Assembly (NCBI GenBank): GCA_031257015.1
Contig: JAIRPK010000035.1
Coordinates: forward strand, 59,521-123,520
Source: Tannerellaceae bacterium
Lineage (GTDB): Bacteria; Bacteroidota; Bacteroidia; Bacteroidales; Tannerellaceae
Direction: 5' to 3'
DNA: 64,000 nt
Shown: piece after piece, positions 1-9,402 of the stretch
Position numbering within the stretch: position 1 is the first letter of the stretch
How the letters are laid out: each line of letters begins with the position of its first letter
Made by a program: the position numbers and the translations under genes
Notes under the pieces: model-generated
Seen by the model: the letters and a program-made list of their open reading frames with translations, nothing else
Databases searched by the model: none
Told to the model about the DNA's origin: nothing

Positions 1-190
1 CCAATGAAAAGTCGAATAAAATCACGGCATCTCCAAACTGTTGAATGTACTGGCACTCAAAGGCTGCCTTGGTTTTATGGATGCGATTGGCTGTCAGAGT
101 TCCATCGTTGCCAAGATAATGAAAAAAATGGAGCTGATTATCTTTTAGCGGCCAAATGCAATCACGGCAGCTTGGAAGAGGGCGTTAAAT
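1..190 (+). pseudogene. ISAs1-type transposase fragment, frameshifted and cut by the window edge
   Basis: Translated in two frames, this stretch gives a block running LKGCLGFMDAIGCQ, then, after a frameshift near 150, NGADYLLAAKCNHGSLEEGV. I recognise this order as the DDE core of ISAs1-family transposases, in which a 'DAMGCQ' catalytic stretch is followed by 'GADYLLALKGNQ'. The upstream part lies outside the window. The similarity stops near 190, just before the group II intron remnant that lies on the opposite strand, so the intron or a later rearrangement truncated the gene. It cannot make a functional transposase. The family assignment rests on remembered motifs only. Confidence 0.6.
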
Positions 191-221
191 GTGTAGGCTC
201 GGCACTCGACGCCTTTTCGCA

Positions 222-518
222 CTGCTGCGGTAGGTTTCCGAGAGCCTGTCCCCGAACCGTACGTACACGTCTCTGCGTATACGGCTCTCCACTGATAAAC
301 TCATTATATTTGCCATGTTCCTGTATTATTGCGTTACATGTTTCACAGACAGCAAGGGTCTTACGGTTTCTTTTCAGCATGATTCCGTTCCACTCATACT
401 CTGCTAACAGAGTCTTTAGTATACGGATGTGATGCATAACTGCCAGACTTTCTGCCCCACACCCCTCACAGTGTTTAATTCTTAGCCTTTGCACCAGCGT
501 GGGATAAGGAACTAACAC
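222..518 (-). mobile_element. Group II intron remnant: maturase HNH end plus domain V
   Basis: On the minus strand the frame from about 518 reads as the C-terminal HNH endonuclease domain of a group II intron reverse transcriptase/maturase. It has a CEGCG zinc-knuckle pair, a MHHIRIL motif, RNRKTLAVC and a second CETC pair. Directly downstream comes a sequence able to fold as intron domain V (254-287) and a probable domain VI, ending near 222. The reverse-transcriptase and maturase-X parts are missing: sequence upstream of 518 shows no RT motifs. The protein frame runs through domain V without a stop, which is a further sign of decay. The element is a 5'-truncated relic and probably immobile. 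Confidence 0.65.
254..287 (-). ncRNA. Group II intron domain V
   Basis: The minus-strand 34-mer starts GAGCCGTATACG and ends GTACGTACGGTTC. The ends pair (GAGCCGTA with TACGGTTC) around a purine-rich bulge and tip, matching the highly conserved catalytic domain V hairpin of bacterial group II introns. It sits just downstream of the HNH reading frame, where a group II intron should have it. Confidence 0.65.
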
Positions 519-714
519 TGTAAATGGTTGTGTGTCGCAGTTTCTGTCTATGATTCCATTTTGACGTTTGAAGCCTCCATCATATCGTTATTGACATCGT
601 CCTTTGTCATCCGTGTACGGAATTACAATTGCTTGTCTTTACCCACCCCTTCCTGACTTTGACACTTTCATTTTAATTAATTTTATACTCTAACACACAG
701 CATTTTACAAATAC

Positions 715-2180
715 TGCATCACCAAAATGGGTGAAGCAAGCAAAAAAAGTATTTTTGCGGTATGTTTGTATCCAAGAAGAAAAATCGGTCAGGCCCTACG
801 AGTGTAGTTGTAGTAGATAAAAGAGGGAGGCATTTTCGCGAATTAAAAACTATTGGCGTCAGCAATAATGAATCCGAGATAGACAGCCTGTGTATCAGCA
901 GGGCAAAAAATGGCTCTCGGCTTACCTTGGCGAGCGTGATATGTTTTCAGAACATACACGCGAAGAGGAACAGGAAACTGATCAATGGAACTCAACTAAT
1001 CTTAAACCATGTGTTCAAAATGCTGGGATTTGACAAAATAGACGATGAAATATTGAAACATTTGGTCGTGTTTCGTATCTGTCAGCCATGCAGCAAGGTC
1101 GCAACGGTTGATTACTTGAAGTCGTATTATGCTGAAGATGTGGAATTGCACAAAATCTACCGTTATTTGGACAAATTGCAGGACAGTCAAAAGGATGCCG
1201 TCCAACAAAAATGAATTGCGCAAAACGGGCTTTTCAAAGGACGGAAAACACGCTCAGTCCCAAATTGTTTTGGGCTTGTTAGTCAGTGCGGGCGGTTATC
1301 CGCTGGCCTATTCCATACACGAAGGCAATAAATACGAAGAAAGGCACACGATGTTGCCTGTAGTCGAGAATTTTGTAAAGCCGTTTGCGTTGAACGATTT
1401 TGTTGCAGTAGCCGATTCCGGACTGATGAACAGCGAAAATATCTAACTTTTAGAGCAGAAAAAGCACAAATTTATTCTTGGAGCAAGAATAAAAAATGAA
1501 AATAAACCTATTACAAATTGGCTTTTATTATTGAAAAAACAGGATAGCTCGTTTTATGAATATCAAAGGACAGCCTCTTCCCGCCTGATTGTCGTTTTTT
1601 CTAAAAAAAGACCACTACAATCGCGAAAAGGGCATAAAACGGCTTGAAAAGGAATATAAGAACGGATTAATAACAAAAGACAAAGTCAACAAACGCGGAT
1701 ACAATAAATTTCTGGAAATAAGCGATAATATAAAAACTATTATTAATTACGCTAAAGTCAGGGAAGATGAGCGCTGGGACGGTTTGAAGGGTTACATTAC
1801 GAATACAAATCTGACTGCAAAATCGGTTTGCGAGCAATACAGCGAACTCTGGCAGATGGAACGGGCATTCCGCATAACAAAAGGAACGCTGGAACTGCGA
1901 CCGGTGTTTCATTTTACCCGAAAGCGCATAAAGGCGCATGTCTGTATTTGTTTTGGGGTTTACAAAATATATAAAGAACTCGAAAGAATGCTAAAAACTA
2001 AGGGTATAAATTTGAATGTTGACCAAAGTACTTGACATTGCAAAGACGATTACGACATTAAAAATCAAATAGCCGGTCAGCAATGCTACGATGACAAAAA
2101 CAATGTTGCTGCCCCCAAAACACAAGTCAATAGCCAAGCTTTTTGATGAAAATTTTCAGGAATCTGTTTAGGGTGACGCA
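715..2180 (+). mobile_element. Remnant IS1634-like insertion sequence with short terminal repeats
   Basis: The transposase pseudogene is bracketed by TGCATCACC at 715-723 and GGTGACGCA at 2172-2180. These are inverted copies with one mismatch, placed just outside the start and stop of the transposase, so they are plausible inner parts of the terminal inverted repeats. I could not define the exact outer ends or a target-site duplication. Confidence 0.45.
762..2171 (+). pseudogene. IS1634-type (IS4 superfamily) transposase, multiply frameshifted
   Basis: The decayed gene can be followed across several frames. It starts MFVSKKKNRSGPTSVVVV (762), continues to a block with INGTQLIL, KAATVDYLKSYY-like and HKIYRYLDKL (about 980-1200), then LRKTGFSKDGKHAQSQIVLG (about 1215), VVADSGLMN-like (1410), GYNKFLEISDN (about 1695) and WDGLKGYITN with CICFGVYKIYKELER. 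Past 2030 another frame gives KVLDIAKTITTLKIK, a stop at 2070-2072, and then KHKSIAKLFDENFQ to the stop at 2169-2171. This is the layout of IS1634/ISCco-like transposases of about 550-600 residues. At least three frameshifts or stops, and a shortened middle after 1212, make it non-functional. Confidence 0.8.
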
Positions 2181-2411
2181 TTGCCAAAGTCAGGAAACGT
2201 TATGATAATGGCGAAAGGATAATGCTTTTAAGGTCTTTTTCAATACACTAAGACCAGAGGCTATATACAAAAAATACCGCTAGTGGAAAAGCCCCCCCCC
2301 CAATACACTTCCAACTTTATTCCGCATATTTTTCCAAACATGAAATTCGTTTACTTATGGATATACCTCAAAGCTAAAGATTGAATCAATTGTAGAATTT
2401 CTAGAAAGCAG

Positions 2412-2996
2412 TCAGAAGATTAGCAACAATCCAGTAGCAATATCATCAGCCTCCTTTTTACTACACAAATATTCCACGATAGCCAATCCAAAACAAAATG
2501 CCCCACCCGGCCCCTTGCTCGTAATGACGTTCCCGTCAGTTACAACCAAGTCATCCAACAATATTGCACCCTCCAACCTGGATTCAAAGCCCGGATAGCA
2601 AACCGCTTTCCGTCTTTTCAGCAATCCTAATCTGCCAAGAATCACTGGCGCAGCACATATAGCCGCCAGCAATTTCCCTTCCTCATAAACTTGGCACAAA
2701 ATACTTTTGAGAATGGCATTGTTATTCAAATTATCCGTGCCGGGCATTCCGCCAGGCAGGATGAACGCATCATATCCTGACCAATCCTTCAAATCATCGA
2801 TCCTTTTTCCCGCCAATATTAATAACGAATGAGCACCACGGACAAAAAAATTCTCACCAACAGAAATCAAATCCGTCTCTATTCCTGCACGAATAAGAAC
2901 ATCAGCTGTAACGATAGCCTCACTTTCTTCGAATCCATCGGCAAGAAATATTGCAGCCTTTTTATGGCAAACAGTAGTTTTTTCTTCTTCCAACAT
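2412..2996 (-). CDS. DJ-1/PfpI (ThiJ-like) family protein
   Basis: This 194-residue protein has the size and motif order of the DJ-1 branch of the DJ-1/PfpI superfamily. The N-terminal strand leads into ADGFEESEA, whose Glu supports the nucleophile. ILPGGMPG follows around residue 80, then AAICAAP with the reactive Cys near residue 114, and GPGGAF near the C-terminus. Family members act as glyoxalases, deglycase-like or redox-sensing proteins, or were annotated as 'thiazole monophosphate biosynthesis' proteins. The substrate cannot be told here. The protein is cytoplasmic with no signal peptide. It stands alone between the IS remnant and waaA, separated from each by more than 200 bp. Confidence 0.88.
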   Translation of the reverse strand: MLEEEKTTVCHKKAAIFLADGFEESEAIVTADVLIRAGIETDLISVGENFFVRGAHSLLILAGKRIDDLKDWSGYDAFILPGGMPGTDNLNNNAILKSILCQVYEEGKLLAAICAAPVILGRLGLLKRRKAVCYPGFESRLEGAILLDDLVVTDGNVITSKGPGGAFCFGLAIVEYLCSKKEADDIATGLLLIF

Positions 2997-3460
2997 TTCC
3001 TTTTTTACAGTACCTTTTTTATGGAGAAAACAAGATTGACTGAATAATACAATTTCTCATACTTCTCCGCAATACAAAAACGCTTTTTATTCTGCAATTT
3101 CTATTCGAATTATGTCCCGTTATTAGACCGAATTTCAACACATAATCCAGCATTGTTGCTAAATTTAAGACGACATTTGTTTCATGATAGTTATTTTTTG
3201 ACATTATTTTTATTTGTCTAATGTTAAAAAATTATTTAGGAGTTCTATTCTGTGATTTAATCACATTCCTACATATCGAATAAATACAATTTTAAATTCA
3301 TATTCGGCCAAAAAAGTCTCTGTCTTTTCTCACTTATAAATTTAATTTCATTATTATATTTTTTTTGCAAAAGCGAAATATATTTGTGGATACTTTTTTT
3401 GCCACAAGATTCGATTACTTTTTTATACTACTGAAAAAACAAACGTCTTCTCACAAAAAA
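2997..3460. other. AT-rich intergenic region, no recognised content
   Basis: These 464 bases between the DJ-1-like gene and waaA are strongly AT-rich with many homopolymer runs. I see no convincing reading frame, RNA gene or perfect hairpin. The region must carry the promoter of the DJ-1-like gene and the 3' end of the waaA transcript, but no clear TAnnTTTG box could be assigned. Confidence 0.5.
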
Positions 3461-4696
3461 CTAAGACAATATAATTCTCAATATTCTGCCGGTTGCACCG
3501 ATATTCCTTTCTACAAAAGCTGCTGCCGCCTGCCCTGACATATTCAAAAATAGAGAGTTTGCAACAAGCTTATCAATACAATCGGTAAAAGTCTGTTCAT
3601 CACGTACGGAAAATGCTCCACTCACTGCAATCAATTCCTTCGCTTCTTTATATTTAAAAAATCGAGGTCCAAAGATAACGGGAAGCCCATAGACAGCCGC
3701 CTCCAATATATTATGTATTCCTTTATCAAATCCTCCGCCAAGGTATGCAATATCACCATAGCAATAGATCGAAGAAAGCATCCCAACACAATCAATGATT
3801 AGGCAATCTTTATCGTCAATATTATGCTCGTCGGCTTCAGATAGGCGTATGGATGGTCGTTTGAGAAGGGAATGAATGTAGAACAAGTGATTGTCATTTA
3901 TTTCATGCGGGGCAATGATTAATTTGATTTTAGGCCGCTGATTAAAATATTGGATGAATATCTTCTCGTCTTTAGGCCAAGAACTTCCCGCAATTAGGCA
4001 ATATTGATCACTTTGTGCTTTGATAAAAGATTCTATGATTCCTATCGGACGTGTTTGTTTCCGCACATCATTTACACGATCGAAACGAGTATCCCCAACC
4101 ACAGTCGCACTAGCAATACCATACTTAGCGAGGAGGTCAACCGAAGAAGTATCCTGAACAAAAAGATGGTCAAAACATTTCAGAATCCTCACAAAAAAAA
4201 ATCCGTACCACTTGAAAAACCATTGCTCACGTCTGAATATCGCAGAAATACTATACGTAGGAACATGCCGTTTCTTCAATTCCCTCAAATAATTGTTCCA
4301 GAACTCATATTTAATAAAAATCGCGATTGCTGGATTCGCAAGATCTATATATTTTCTTACTCTGAAAGGGGTATCGAAAGGGAGATAGCAAACAACGTCT
4401 GCCATGGAATAGTTTTTCCTCACTTCATATCCAGAAGGCGAAAAGAAGGATAATAGAATTTTATATTGAGGATATAACATCTTAATTTTCTCAATCATTG
4501 GCCGTCCCTGTTCAAATTCTCCTAGAGAAGCAGCATGAAACCATATATATTTTGCATTTAATATAATATTTTCCCGCAATATAGTGTTAGTTTTCCATTG
4601 CCCTAAACACATCATCCGTGCCTTGCGGTTAAAAATAGCCGCACATTCTATACAAAATGCGTATAAATGAAGGGCTAAAGTATATATTATATTCAT
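3461..4696 (-). CDS. waaA: 3-deoxy-D-manno-octulosonic acid (Kdo) transferase
   Basis: WaaA (KdtA) transfers Kdo from CMP-Kdo to lipid IVA during lipopolysaccharide assembly at the inner membrane. The 411-residue product has the family layout. There is an N-terminal hydrophobic anchor (about residues 1-20), then the glycosyltransferase N-domain with WFHAASLGEFEQ and LLSFFSPSGYE and the KYEFWNNYL segment. The GT-B C-domain follows with IAGSSWPKDE, IIAPHE and AYLGGGFDKGIHNILEAAVYG, and FGP nearby. Length is normal for the family (about 410-430). It lies downstream of the rplM-rpsI-rpsB-tsf operon on the same strand, separated by a 70-bp gap with a stem-loop, so it may have its own or a read-through transcript. 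Confidence 0.93.
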   Translation of the reverse strand: MNIIYTLALHLYAFCIECAAIFNRKARMMCLGQWKTNTILRENIILNAKYIWFHAASLGEFEQGRPMIEKIKMLYPQYKILLSFFSPSGYEVRKNYSMADVVCYLPFDTPFRVRKYIDLANPAIAIFIKYEFWNNYLRELKKRHVPTYSISAIFRREQWFFKWYGFFFVRILKCFDHLFVQDTSSVDLLAKYGIASATVVGDTRFDRVNDVRKQTRPIGIIESFIKAQSDQYCLIAGSSWPKDEKIFIQYFNQRPKIKLIIAPHEINDNHLFYIHSLLKRPSIRLSEADEHNIDDKDCLIIDCVGMLSSIYCYGDIAYLGGGFDKGIHNILEAAVYGLPVIFGPRFFKYKEAKELIAVSGAFSVRDEQTFTDCIDKLVANSLFLNMSGQAAAAFVERNIGATGRILRIILS

Positions 4697-4703
4697 TTTT
4701 TTA

Positions 4704-4744
4704 AGCCCTACGACTTTCCAAATTAGAGTAAAAGACGTAGGGCT
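4704..4744 (-). terminator. Stem-loop after tsf
   Basis: AGCCCTACG (4704-4712) pairs with CGTAGGGCT (4736-4744) in the short gap between tsf and waaA. In the direction of transcription the stem is followed by an A-rich rather than U-rich run. This is therefore either a weak terminator, an RNA-processing hairpin, or an attenuator between the operon and waaA. Confidence 0.4.
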
Positions 4745-4765
4745 AAATAAAAATAATCGAAACTT

Positions 4766-5590
4766 TTATTCCATATTCAACGTTATACGTTTAAAAGCCA
4801 TAACAGTGAGGTCCTTGTCCTGCTTCTGCAAATATTGCTCAATAGACAATTTGTTATCTTTCACGAATTCTTGTTTCAGCAAGGTATTTTCCTTGTAGAA
4901 TTTCTGCAATGCACCTTGCGCGATATTGCTCAGCATATTTTCAGGCTTTCCTGCTTGGCGAGCTTTCTCACGTGCGATGTCCAATTCTTTCTCAATAGTC
5001 TTTAGAGAAACCTCCTCTGGTTTAACTGCTAGGGGATTCATTGCAGCCACCTGCATAGCTACGTCACGTGCGATCTGATAATCCACAGACTGATTAAAGG
5101 CTACTATAGTCGCAAGTTTATTTCCCGGATGTATATATGAAATAGTAGACGCCCCACTAATGAACTCATAAAAACCTAATTCCATCTTTTCACCTGTCAC
5201 ACCTATACGATCTGTTATATGCTCTTCCACTGTTCTTCCATCCGACAGAGATATCGCCTTAAGAGCTTCCAGTGACACAGGTTTGTTCACACATGCGACA
5301 TTAAGAATTTCCTTAGTCAAAGCAACGAATTGCTCATTTTTTGCAACAAAATCAGTTTCGCATTTCAAGGCTACAATAGCGGCATATTTACCTTCAGCAT
5401 TTGCCAATACACAACCTTCTGATGCTTCGCGATCCGAACGTTTAGCCGCTACAGCCTGTCCTTTTTTGCGTATAATCTCCATAGCTTTGTCAAAGTCCCC
5501 ATTAGATTCGGTCAAAGCATTTTTGCAATCCATCATTCCAGCTCCGCTCATTTTACGCAGATGAGAAATATCAGTCATAGATATTGCCAT
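4766..5590 (-). CDS. tsf: Translation elongation factor Ts
   Basis: EF-Ts recycles EF-Tu by exchanging GDP for GTP. The 274-residue protein begins with the N-terminal module MTDISHLRKMSGAGMMDCKN, typical of EF-Ts (LR..TGAGMMDCK). KAMEIIRKKGQA and the core motif VALKCETDFVAKNEQF follow. It continues through the dimerisation subdomain (residues about 130-270) to the usual end. It follows rpsB by 30 bp, the conserved rpsB-tsf order, and is the last gene of the four-gene ribosomal operon. Confidence 0.97.
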   Translation of the reverse strand: MAISMTDISHLRKMSGAGMMDCKNALTESNGDFDKAMEIIRKKGQAVAAKRSDREASEGCVLANAEGKYAAIVALKCETDFVAKNEQFVALTKEILNVACVNKPVSLEALKAISLSDGRTVEEHITDRIGVTGEKMELGFYEFISGASTISYIHPGNKLATIVAFNQSVDYQIARDVAMQVAAMNPLAVKPEEVSLKTIEKELDIAREKARQAGKPENMLSNIAQGALQKFYKENTLLKQEFVKDNKLSIEQYLQKQDKDLTVMAFKRITLNME

Positions 5591-5620
5591 GTTTCTTTAT
5601 TTTTAGAAGTTATATAATAA

Positions 5621-6481
5621 TTACTCTTCTCCTGTATTTTTAGGAACACGCTGTATAACAGAAGTATTCGCTACATCAGCACTATCTTCTCTTTTATTCC
5701 GTTCCTTTCTGGGGAAATTTTTACCTCCCCGGCGTTCCCTTTGTTTAGGAGCTACAACCATTTCTTCCGAAGGTTCAGTATCATTTTTCTCAACTTTCCG
5801 TTCCTGCAAGCCTTCTGTTATAGCTTCACAAATTGCACCAAGGATAACTTCAACAGATTTGGTGGCATCATCATTTGCAGGAATTACAAAATCAATATTC
5901 GAGGGGTCTGAGTTTGTATCCACCATGCCGAAAACAGGAATCCCCAATCGTTTTGCTTCCCGCACAGCAATATGCTCTTTCAACACATCAACAACAAACA
6001 AAGCCGCCGGAAGACGAGTTAAGTCCACTATCGAACCTAACATTTTCTCCAACTTGGCACGTTGCCGTTTAATCTGAAGTTTTTCACGTTTAGACAGATT
6101 ATCAAACGTCCCATCCTTGGTCATTCTGTCGATATTATTCATTTTCTTGACGGCCTTCCTGATTGTCGGGAAATTGGTAAGCATTCCACCTGGCCAGCGT
6201 TCTATAACATAAGGCATACTGACGGAAACAGCCTTGTCCGCCACTATTTGTTTGGCTTGTTTTTTTGTTGCTACGAAAAGTATTTTCTTGCCTGCTCTGG
6301 CAAGGTTTTTCATTACTTCCGCTGCTTCATTTACTTTAGCTACTGTTTTATATAAATCAATGATGTGGATACCATTGCGCTCCATGAATATATACGGAGC
6401 CATCGCGGGGTTCCATTTCCTTTTGAGGTGTCCAAAGTGTACCCCCGCTTCTAATAACTGATCAAAATTTACTCTTGACAT
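5621..6481 (-). CDS. rpsB: 30S ribosomal protein S2
   Basis: S2 binds the 16S rRNA head-body junction of the small subunit. The N-terminus contains the family signature QLLEAGVHFGHLKRKWNP followed by MAPYIF. The body has ILFVATKKQAK, RWPGGMLTNF, LPAALFVVD and GIPVFGMVDTNSDP. At 286 residues it is longer than the E. coli form because of a charged C-terminal tail (about residues 225-286) rich in Lys, Arg and Glu, as is common in Bacteroidetes. It sits between rpsI and tsf on the same strand. Confidence 0.97.
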   Translation of the reverse strand: MSRVNFDQLLEAGVHFGHLKRKWNPAMAPYIFMERNGIHIIDLYKTVAKVNEAAEVMKNLARAGKKILFVATKKQAKQIVADKAVSVSMPYVIERWPGGMLTNFPTIRKAVKKMNNIDRMTKDGTFDNLSKREKLQIKRQRAKLEKMLGSIVDLTRLPAALFVVDVLKEHIAVREAKRLGIPVFGMVDTNSDPSNIDFVIPANDDATKSVEVILGAICEAITEGLQERKVEKNDTEPSEEMVVAPKQRERRGGKNFPRKERNKREDSADVANTSVIQRVPKNTGEE

Positions 6482-6605
6482 GTCTTTTCTTTTATTCGTT
6501 TACTTTCTGTTTAAGTTCAACTATCAGGTAGCCAATCTGCATATCTTCATGTAAAAAGAATCCTGATAATTTAGATACTAAACGTTCTCTATCTCTATAT
6601 ACGCA

Positions 6606-6992
6606 TTAACGTTTACTAAATTGGAATCTTTTGCGTGCTTTCGGGCGTCCCGGTTTCTTTCTTTCTACTGACCTTGCATCGCGCGTAACAAAACCTTCAG
6701 CCCTTAACGGCGGTTTATTTTCCGGATTAATCTTAATCAGTGCACGGGTAATCGCTAATCTAACCGCTTCCGATTGTCCTTTGAATCCACCTCCATTCAA
6801 ATTTACACGAATATCATATTGCTCGGTAACATTTAATTTTTGGAGGGGTTGTTTGACAACATACTGAAGGATTGAAGAAGGAAAATATTTATCCAATGCG
6901 CGTTTATTAATTGTTATTTTCCCTGTTCCTTCATTAAGATAAACACGTGCTACGGCAGCTTTGCGCCTTCCTATTGCATTTATAATTTCCAT
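6606..6992 (-). CDS. rpsI: 30S ribosomal protein S9
   Basis: This 128-residue S9 has the N-terminal IGRRKAAVARVYL motif, the central GGGFKGQSEAVRLAI block and the C-terminal tail DARSVERKKPGRPKARKRFQ. The tail contacts tRNA in the P site through its final KR residues (it ends FSKR). The start codon lies only two bases after the rplM stop, so the two are translationally linked as in nearly all bacteria. Confidence 0.97.
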   Translation of the reverse strand: MEIINAIGRRKAAVARVYLNEGTGKITINKRALDKYFPSSILQYVVKQPLQKLNVTEQYDIRVNLNGGGFKGQSEAVRLAITRALIKINPENKPPLRAEGFVTRDARSVERKKPGRPKARKRFQFSKR

Positions 6993-6994
6993 AT

Positions 6995-7450
6995 TTATTT
7001 AAGTAAATTAATGTCAATCATCTTAGGCATTTGCGCCTGCTGCTTATGTTCGCTTCCCGAATACACGTATAGATTACCAATTATCTTGGCTCCAAGTCTG
7101 TTTTTGGGTAACATTCCTTTGATTACTTTCCGGAACAATCTATCATCGCCCTTGGCTTTAAGATCGGCGGGAGTATATGCCTTTTGGCCTCCAGGATAGC
7201 CAGTATATCTTAAATAAACACGGTCATTCCACTTGTTGCCGGTAAGAACGACTTTGTCTGCATTGATGATAATTACGTTATCACCACAATCCACATGGGG
7301 AGTAAAATTAGGCTTATACTTACCGCGCAAAAGCTTTGCTACTTTTGAGCCTAAGCGTCCTAATGTCTGCCCGGTTGCATCTACTATAACCCATTCCTTG
7401 TTCACTGTTGCTCTGTTTGCAGAAATGGTTTTAAAACTTAAAGTATCCAC
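6995..7450 (-). CDS. rplM: 50S ribosomal protein L13
   Basis: L13 is an early-assembling large-subunit protein. The 151-residue product has W..VDATGQTLGRLGSKVA near the N-terminus, LRGKYKPNF, CGDNVIIINADKV, the LTGNKW strand and the AVKGMLP-like VIKGMLPKNRLG motif. It is the first gene of the rplM-rpsI-rpsB-tsf operon, and a promoter-like sequence lies about 70 bp upstream (7516-7544). Confidence 0.97.
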   Translation of the reverse strand: MDTLSFKTISANRATVNKEWVIVDATGQTLGRLGSKVAKLLRGKYKPNFTPHVDCGDNVIIINADKVVLTGNKWNDRVYLRYTGYPGGQKAYTPADLKAKGDDRLFRKVIKGMLPKNRLGAKIIGNLYVYSGSEHKQQAQMPKMIDINLLK

Positions 7451-7515
7451 TTTTCTAATTAAATTTAGATTAAAAATATATTACTAAAACAATAATTCGT
7501 ATGCGTTACGACCGA

Positions 7516-7544
7516 CAAAGATAGCTTTTTTTTTGAATAGCAAA
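7516..7544 (-). promoter_or_regulatory. Promoter of the rplM operon (Bacteroidetes type)
   Basis: On the minus strand TTTG (7544-7541) is followed after 17 bases by TATCTTTG (7523-7516), a perfect TAnnTTTG -7 box. The spacing is slightly shorter than the usual 19-21. It is the only such pair in the gap upstream of rplM. Confidence 0.6.
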
Positions 7545-7736
7545 CGTATTCCCCTCCAAATGAGCCTTTCATGTCTCGTATTTAGAAAAACTCGGTATTA
7601 AGATCTATCATCTTCGTCCAAATCGAATACCATATTTACAAGATATTAAATCACCTTATCAAAAGACATATTTCCAGCATACGACAAAACTTTTCGTATT
7701 AGTAGCAATCTAGTCCAAAATTCTTTTATCGCATCT

Positions 7737-9269
7737 CTACTCAACCCGATAGAGACTTTGCTGCGAGTACGTTTGACCGAACATATCCTTCGTTCGGACT
7801 TCGATACGATGTTCACCGATGGGAAGGTTGGTCGTCAGGCGAGCTTTATACAAGTGGCGGCATATTTCGGGGTTGGACGGTCGGCGACCGGGGACTAATT
7901 CGTCAAGATAGTCCCAATCTTGTACGTAGCGATAGTAGGCCGGATCAAATTCTTTCGTCAACTGCATCTTCGACCATTCTCCATTGTCTATGCGATACTC
8001 AACCACATCACGTTCGCTTGCCATGAATATGTTGGCATAGATATTGGCAGTAGTGGAGGCTTTGGCTCTCACTACTTTGGGACTGTATATCGACATGCGA
8101 TACTCAGTCGGTTTGTCAAATACTTTATAATTCAGCGCATAGTTATTGCCGGCAATTCGCAGAAAAGCATATCCGGGCGGCGTGCCGTCGCACATGATTG
8201 AGAGTGGGAGATTATTCTTGTCCATCGTCCCCGAAAACCAATCTCCACAAGTTGCGCCTACATTATACTCATGGATATTACCTGCAAAGCTCTGACATTG
8301 AAAGTGCATATGCGCGGACAAGACAAGCACCCTCGGATAATCTTTAACAAGGGCATATATCTTCTTCCTTTCGTCCTCTCTGAAGGCTCCCGCCTCTATG
8401 CCCGTAAGCGGAATATGCAGGGCGATGACCAGCAGCTGACTTGGAGAAACATGCTTAAGATCGTTAGCAAGAAACTCCAGCTGGTCGCTTCTTAATCCGC
8501 CTGTATATTTTCCTCCTTTCGACAGAGAGAAAATATCATCCAGAACGACAAAATGCACCATCCCATAATTGAAAGAATAGTTGTTCGGCCCGAAAGCAGC
8601 CTCGAACGCCTCGTCGGACAATCGGTCTTCGTCCGTATCATAATTCCTGTCATGGTTGCCCATAACATTATACCACGGTATGCCGACTTTCTTAATAGCA
8701 TGTTTATACGGAAGATGCAATGAGAGATTATTGCCCACAAGGTCGCCCAGCGTGATTCCGAACATTGCCTCCTTGGCCGTCTCAGCGGCCTCAGCGATTA
8801 TGCCGCGGGTGAGATAGTCTATCTCAGTCTCGTTATACGGTTGCGTATCACCGAAGATTAAAGCCGTAAAAGCATCAGGCTCATCATATTTTTGGAGAGC
8901 AAAGTCGAGCGATTTAGGCAACTTCCCCGTCGGCTCAACCCCCTTGTACTTCAACTCAGGCGAACCTGCCGGCTTATGAATGTAGAAAAACTTCGGAATG
9001 TTGAACTCATCCGTTGCTGTTTTATAACCTGTGGGCTTAATGACGAAAATGATATTATCCGCCCCGATCGGCAGTTTATACTTCCCGGACATGTCAGTCA
9101 GAACGACATCCTTACCGTTCGACACGGCGACCTGCGGTATTCCCTTCTCCGCTTTCTCCTTCTTACCATTCCGGTTGACGTCGTCAAAGACAAAACCGGT
9201 AACAAATTCCTCCGCCGCTACGGTGCCGGCAAGGAAGAGCAAAACAATCAATACAGCAATCTGTTTCAT
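7737..9269 (-). CDS. Secreted calcineurin-like phosphoesterase with N-terminal Ig-like domain
   Basis: The 510-residue protein has a signal peptide (MKQIAVLIVLLFLAGTVAA, cut near residue 19). A 'metallophosphoesterase N-terminal' beta-domain follows (VTGFVFDDVNRNGKKEKAEK, GKYKLPI; about residues 22-120). The catalytic domain carries all five metal-ligand motifs in order: FGDTQ, GDLVGN, MGNHDRN, ALHIPL and SAHMHFQ. A C-terminal beta-sandwich domain (about residues 390-510) ends in YRVE. This three-domain layout is that of periplasmic or surface Bacteroidetes phosphoesterases of unknown substrate. It lies 130 bp downstream of the Oar-like receptor gene, and a terminator in the gap suggests separate transcription. 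Confidence 0.88.
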   Translation of the reverse strand: MKQIAVLIVLLFLAGTVAAEEFVTGFVFDDVNRNGKKEKAEKGIPQVAVSNGKDVVLTDMSGKYKLPIGADNIIFVIKPTGYKTATDEFNIPKFFYIHKPAGSPELKYKGVEPTGKLPKSLDFALQKYDEPDAFTALIFGDTQPYNETEIDYLTRGIIAEAAETAKEAMFGITLGDLVGNNLSLHLPYKHAIKKVGIPWYNVMGNHDRNYDTDEDRLSDEAFEAAFGPNNYSFNYGMVHFVVLDDIFSLSKGGKYTGGLRSDQLEFLANDLKHVSPSQLLVIALHIPLTGIEAGAFREDERKKIYALVKDYPRVLVLSAHMHFQCQSFAGNIHEYNVGATCGDWFSGTMDKNNLPLSIMCDGTPPGYAFLRIAGNNYALNYKVFDKPTEYRMSIYSPKVVRAKASTTANIYANIFMASERDVVEYRIDNGEWSKMQLTKEFDPAYYRYVQDWDYLDELVPGRRPSNPEICRHLYKARLTTNLPIGEHRIEVRTKDMFGQTYSQQSLYRVE

Positions 9270-9327
9270 GTTTACATTAAATTATATATGTGAATCATCC
9301 GTACTAATCCAATTGAGTTTAAAAGAA

Positions 9328-9377
9328 GAAAGCCCCGTATCATCGGAAGATGATTGGTTGCCAGGTCCGGGGCTTTC
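9328..9377 (-). terminator. Rho-independent terminator after the Oar-like gene
   Basis: GAAAGCCCCG (9328-9337) and CGGGGCTTTC (9368-9377) are perfect 10-bp arms. Reading the minus strand, the hairpin is followed by TTCTTTT. It lies 25 bp after the receptor stop codon. Confidence 0.75.
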
Positions 9378-9402
9378 CATGAAATATTACGTTATGACAA
9401 TT

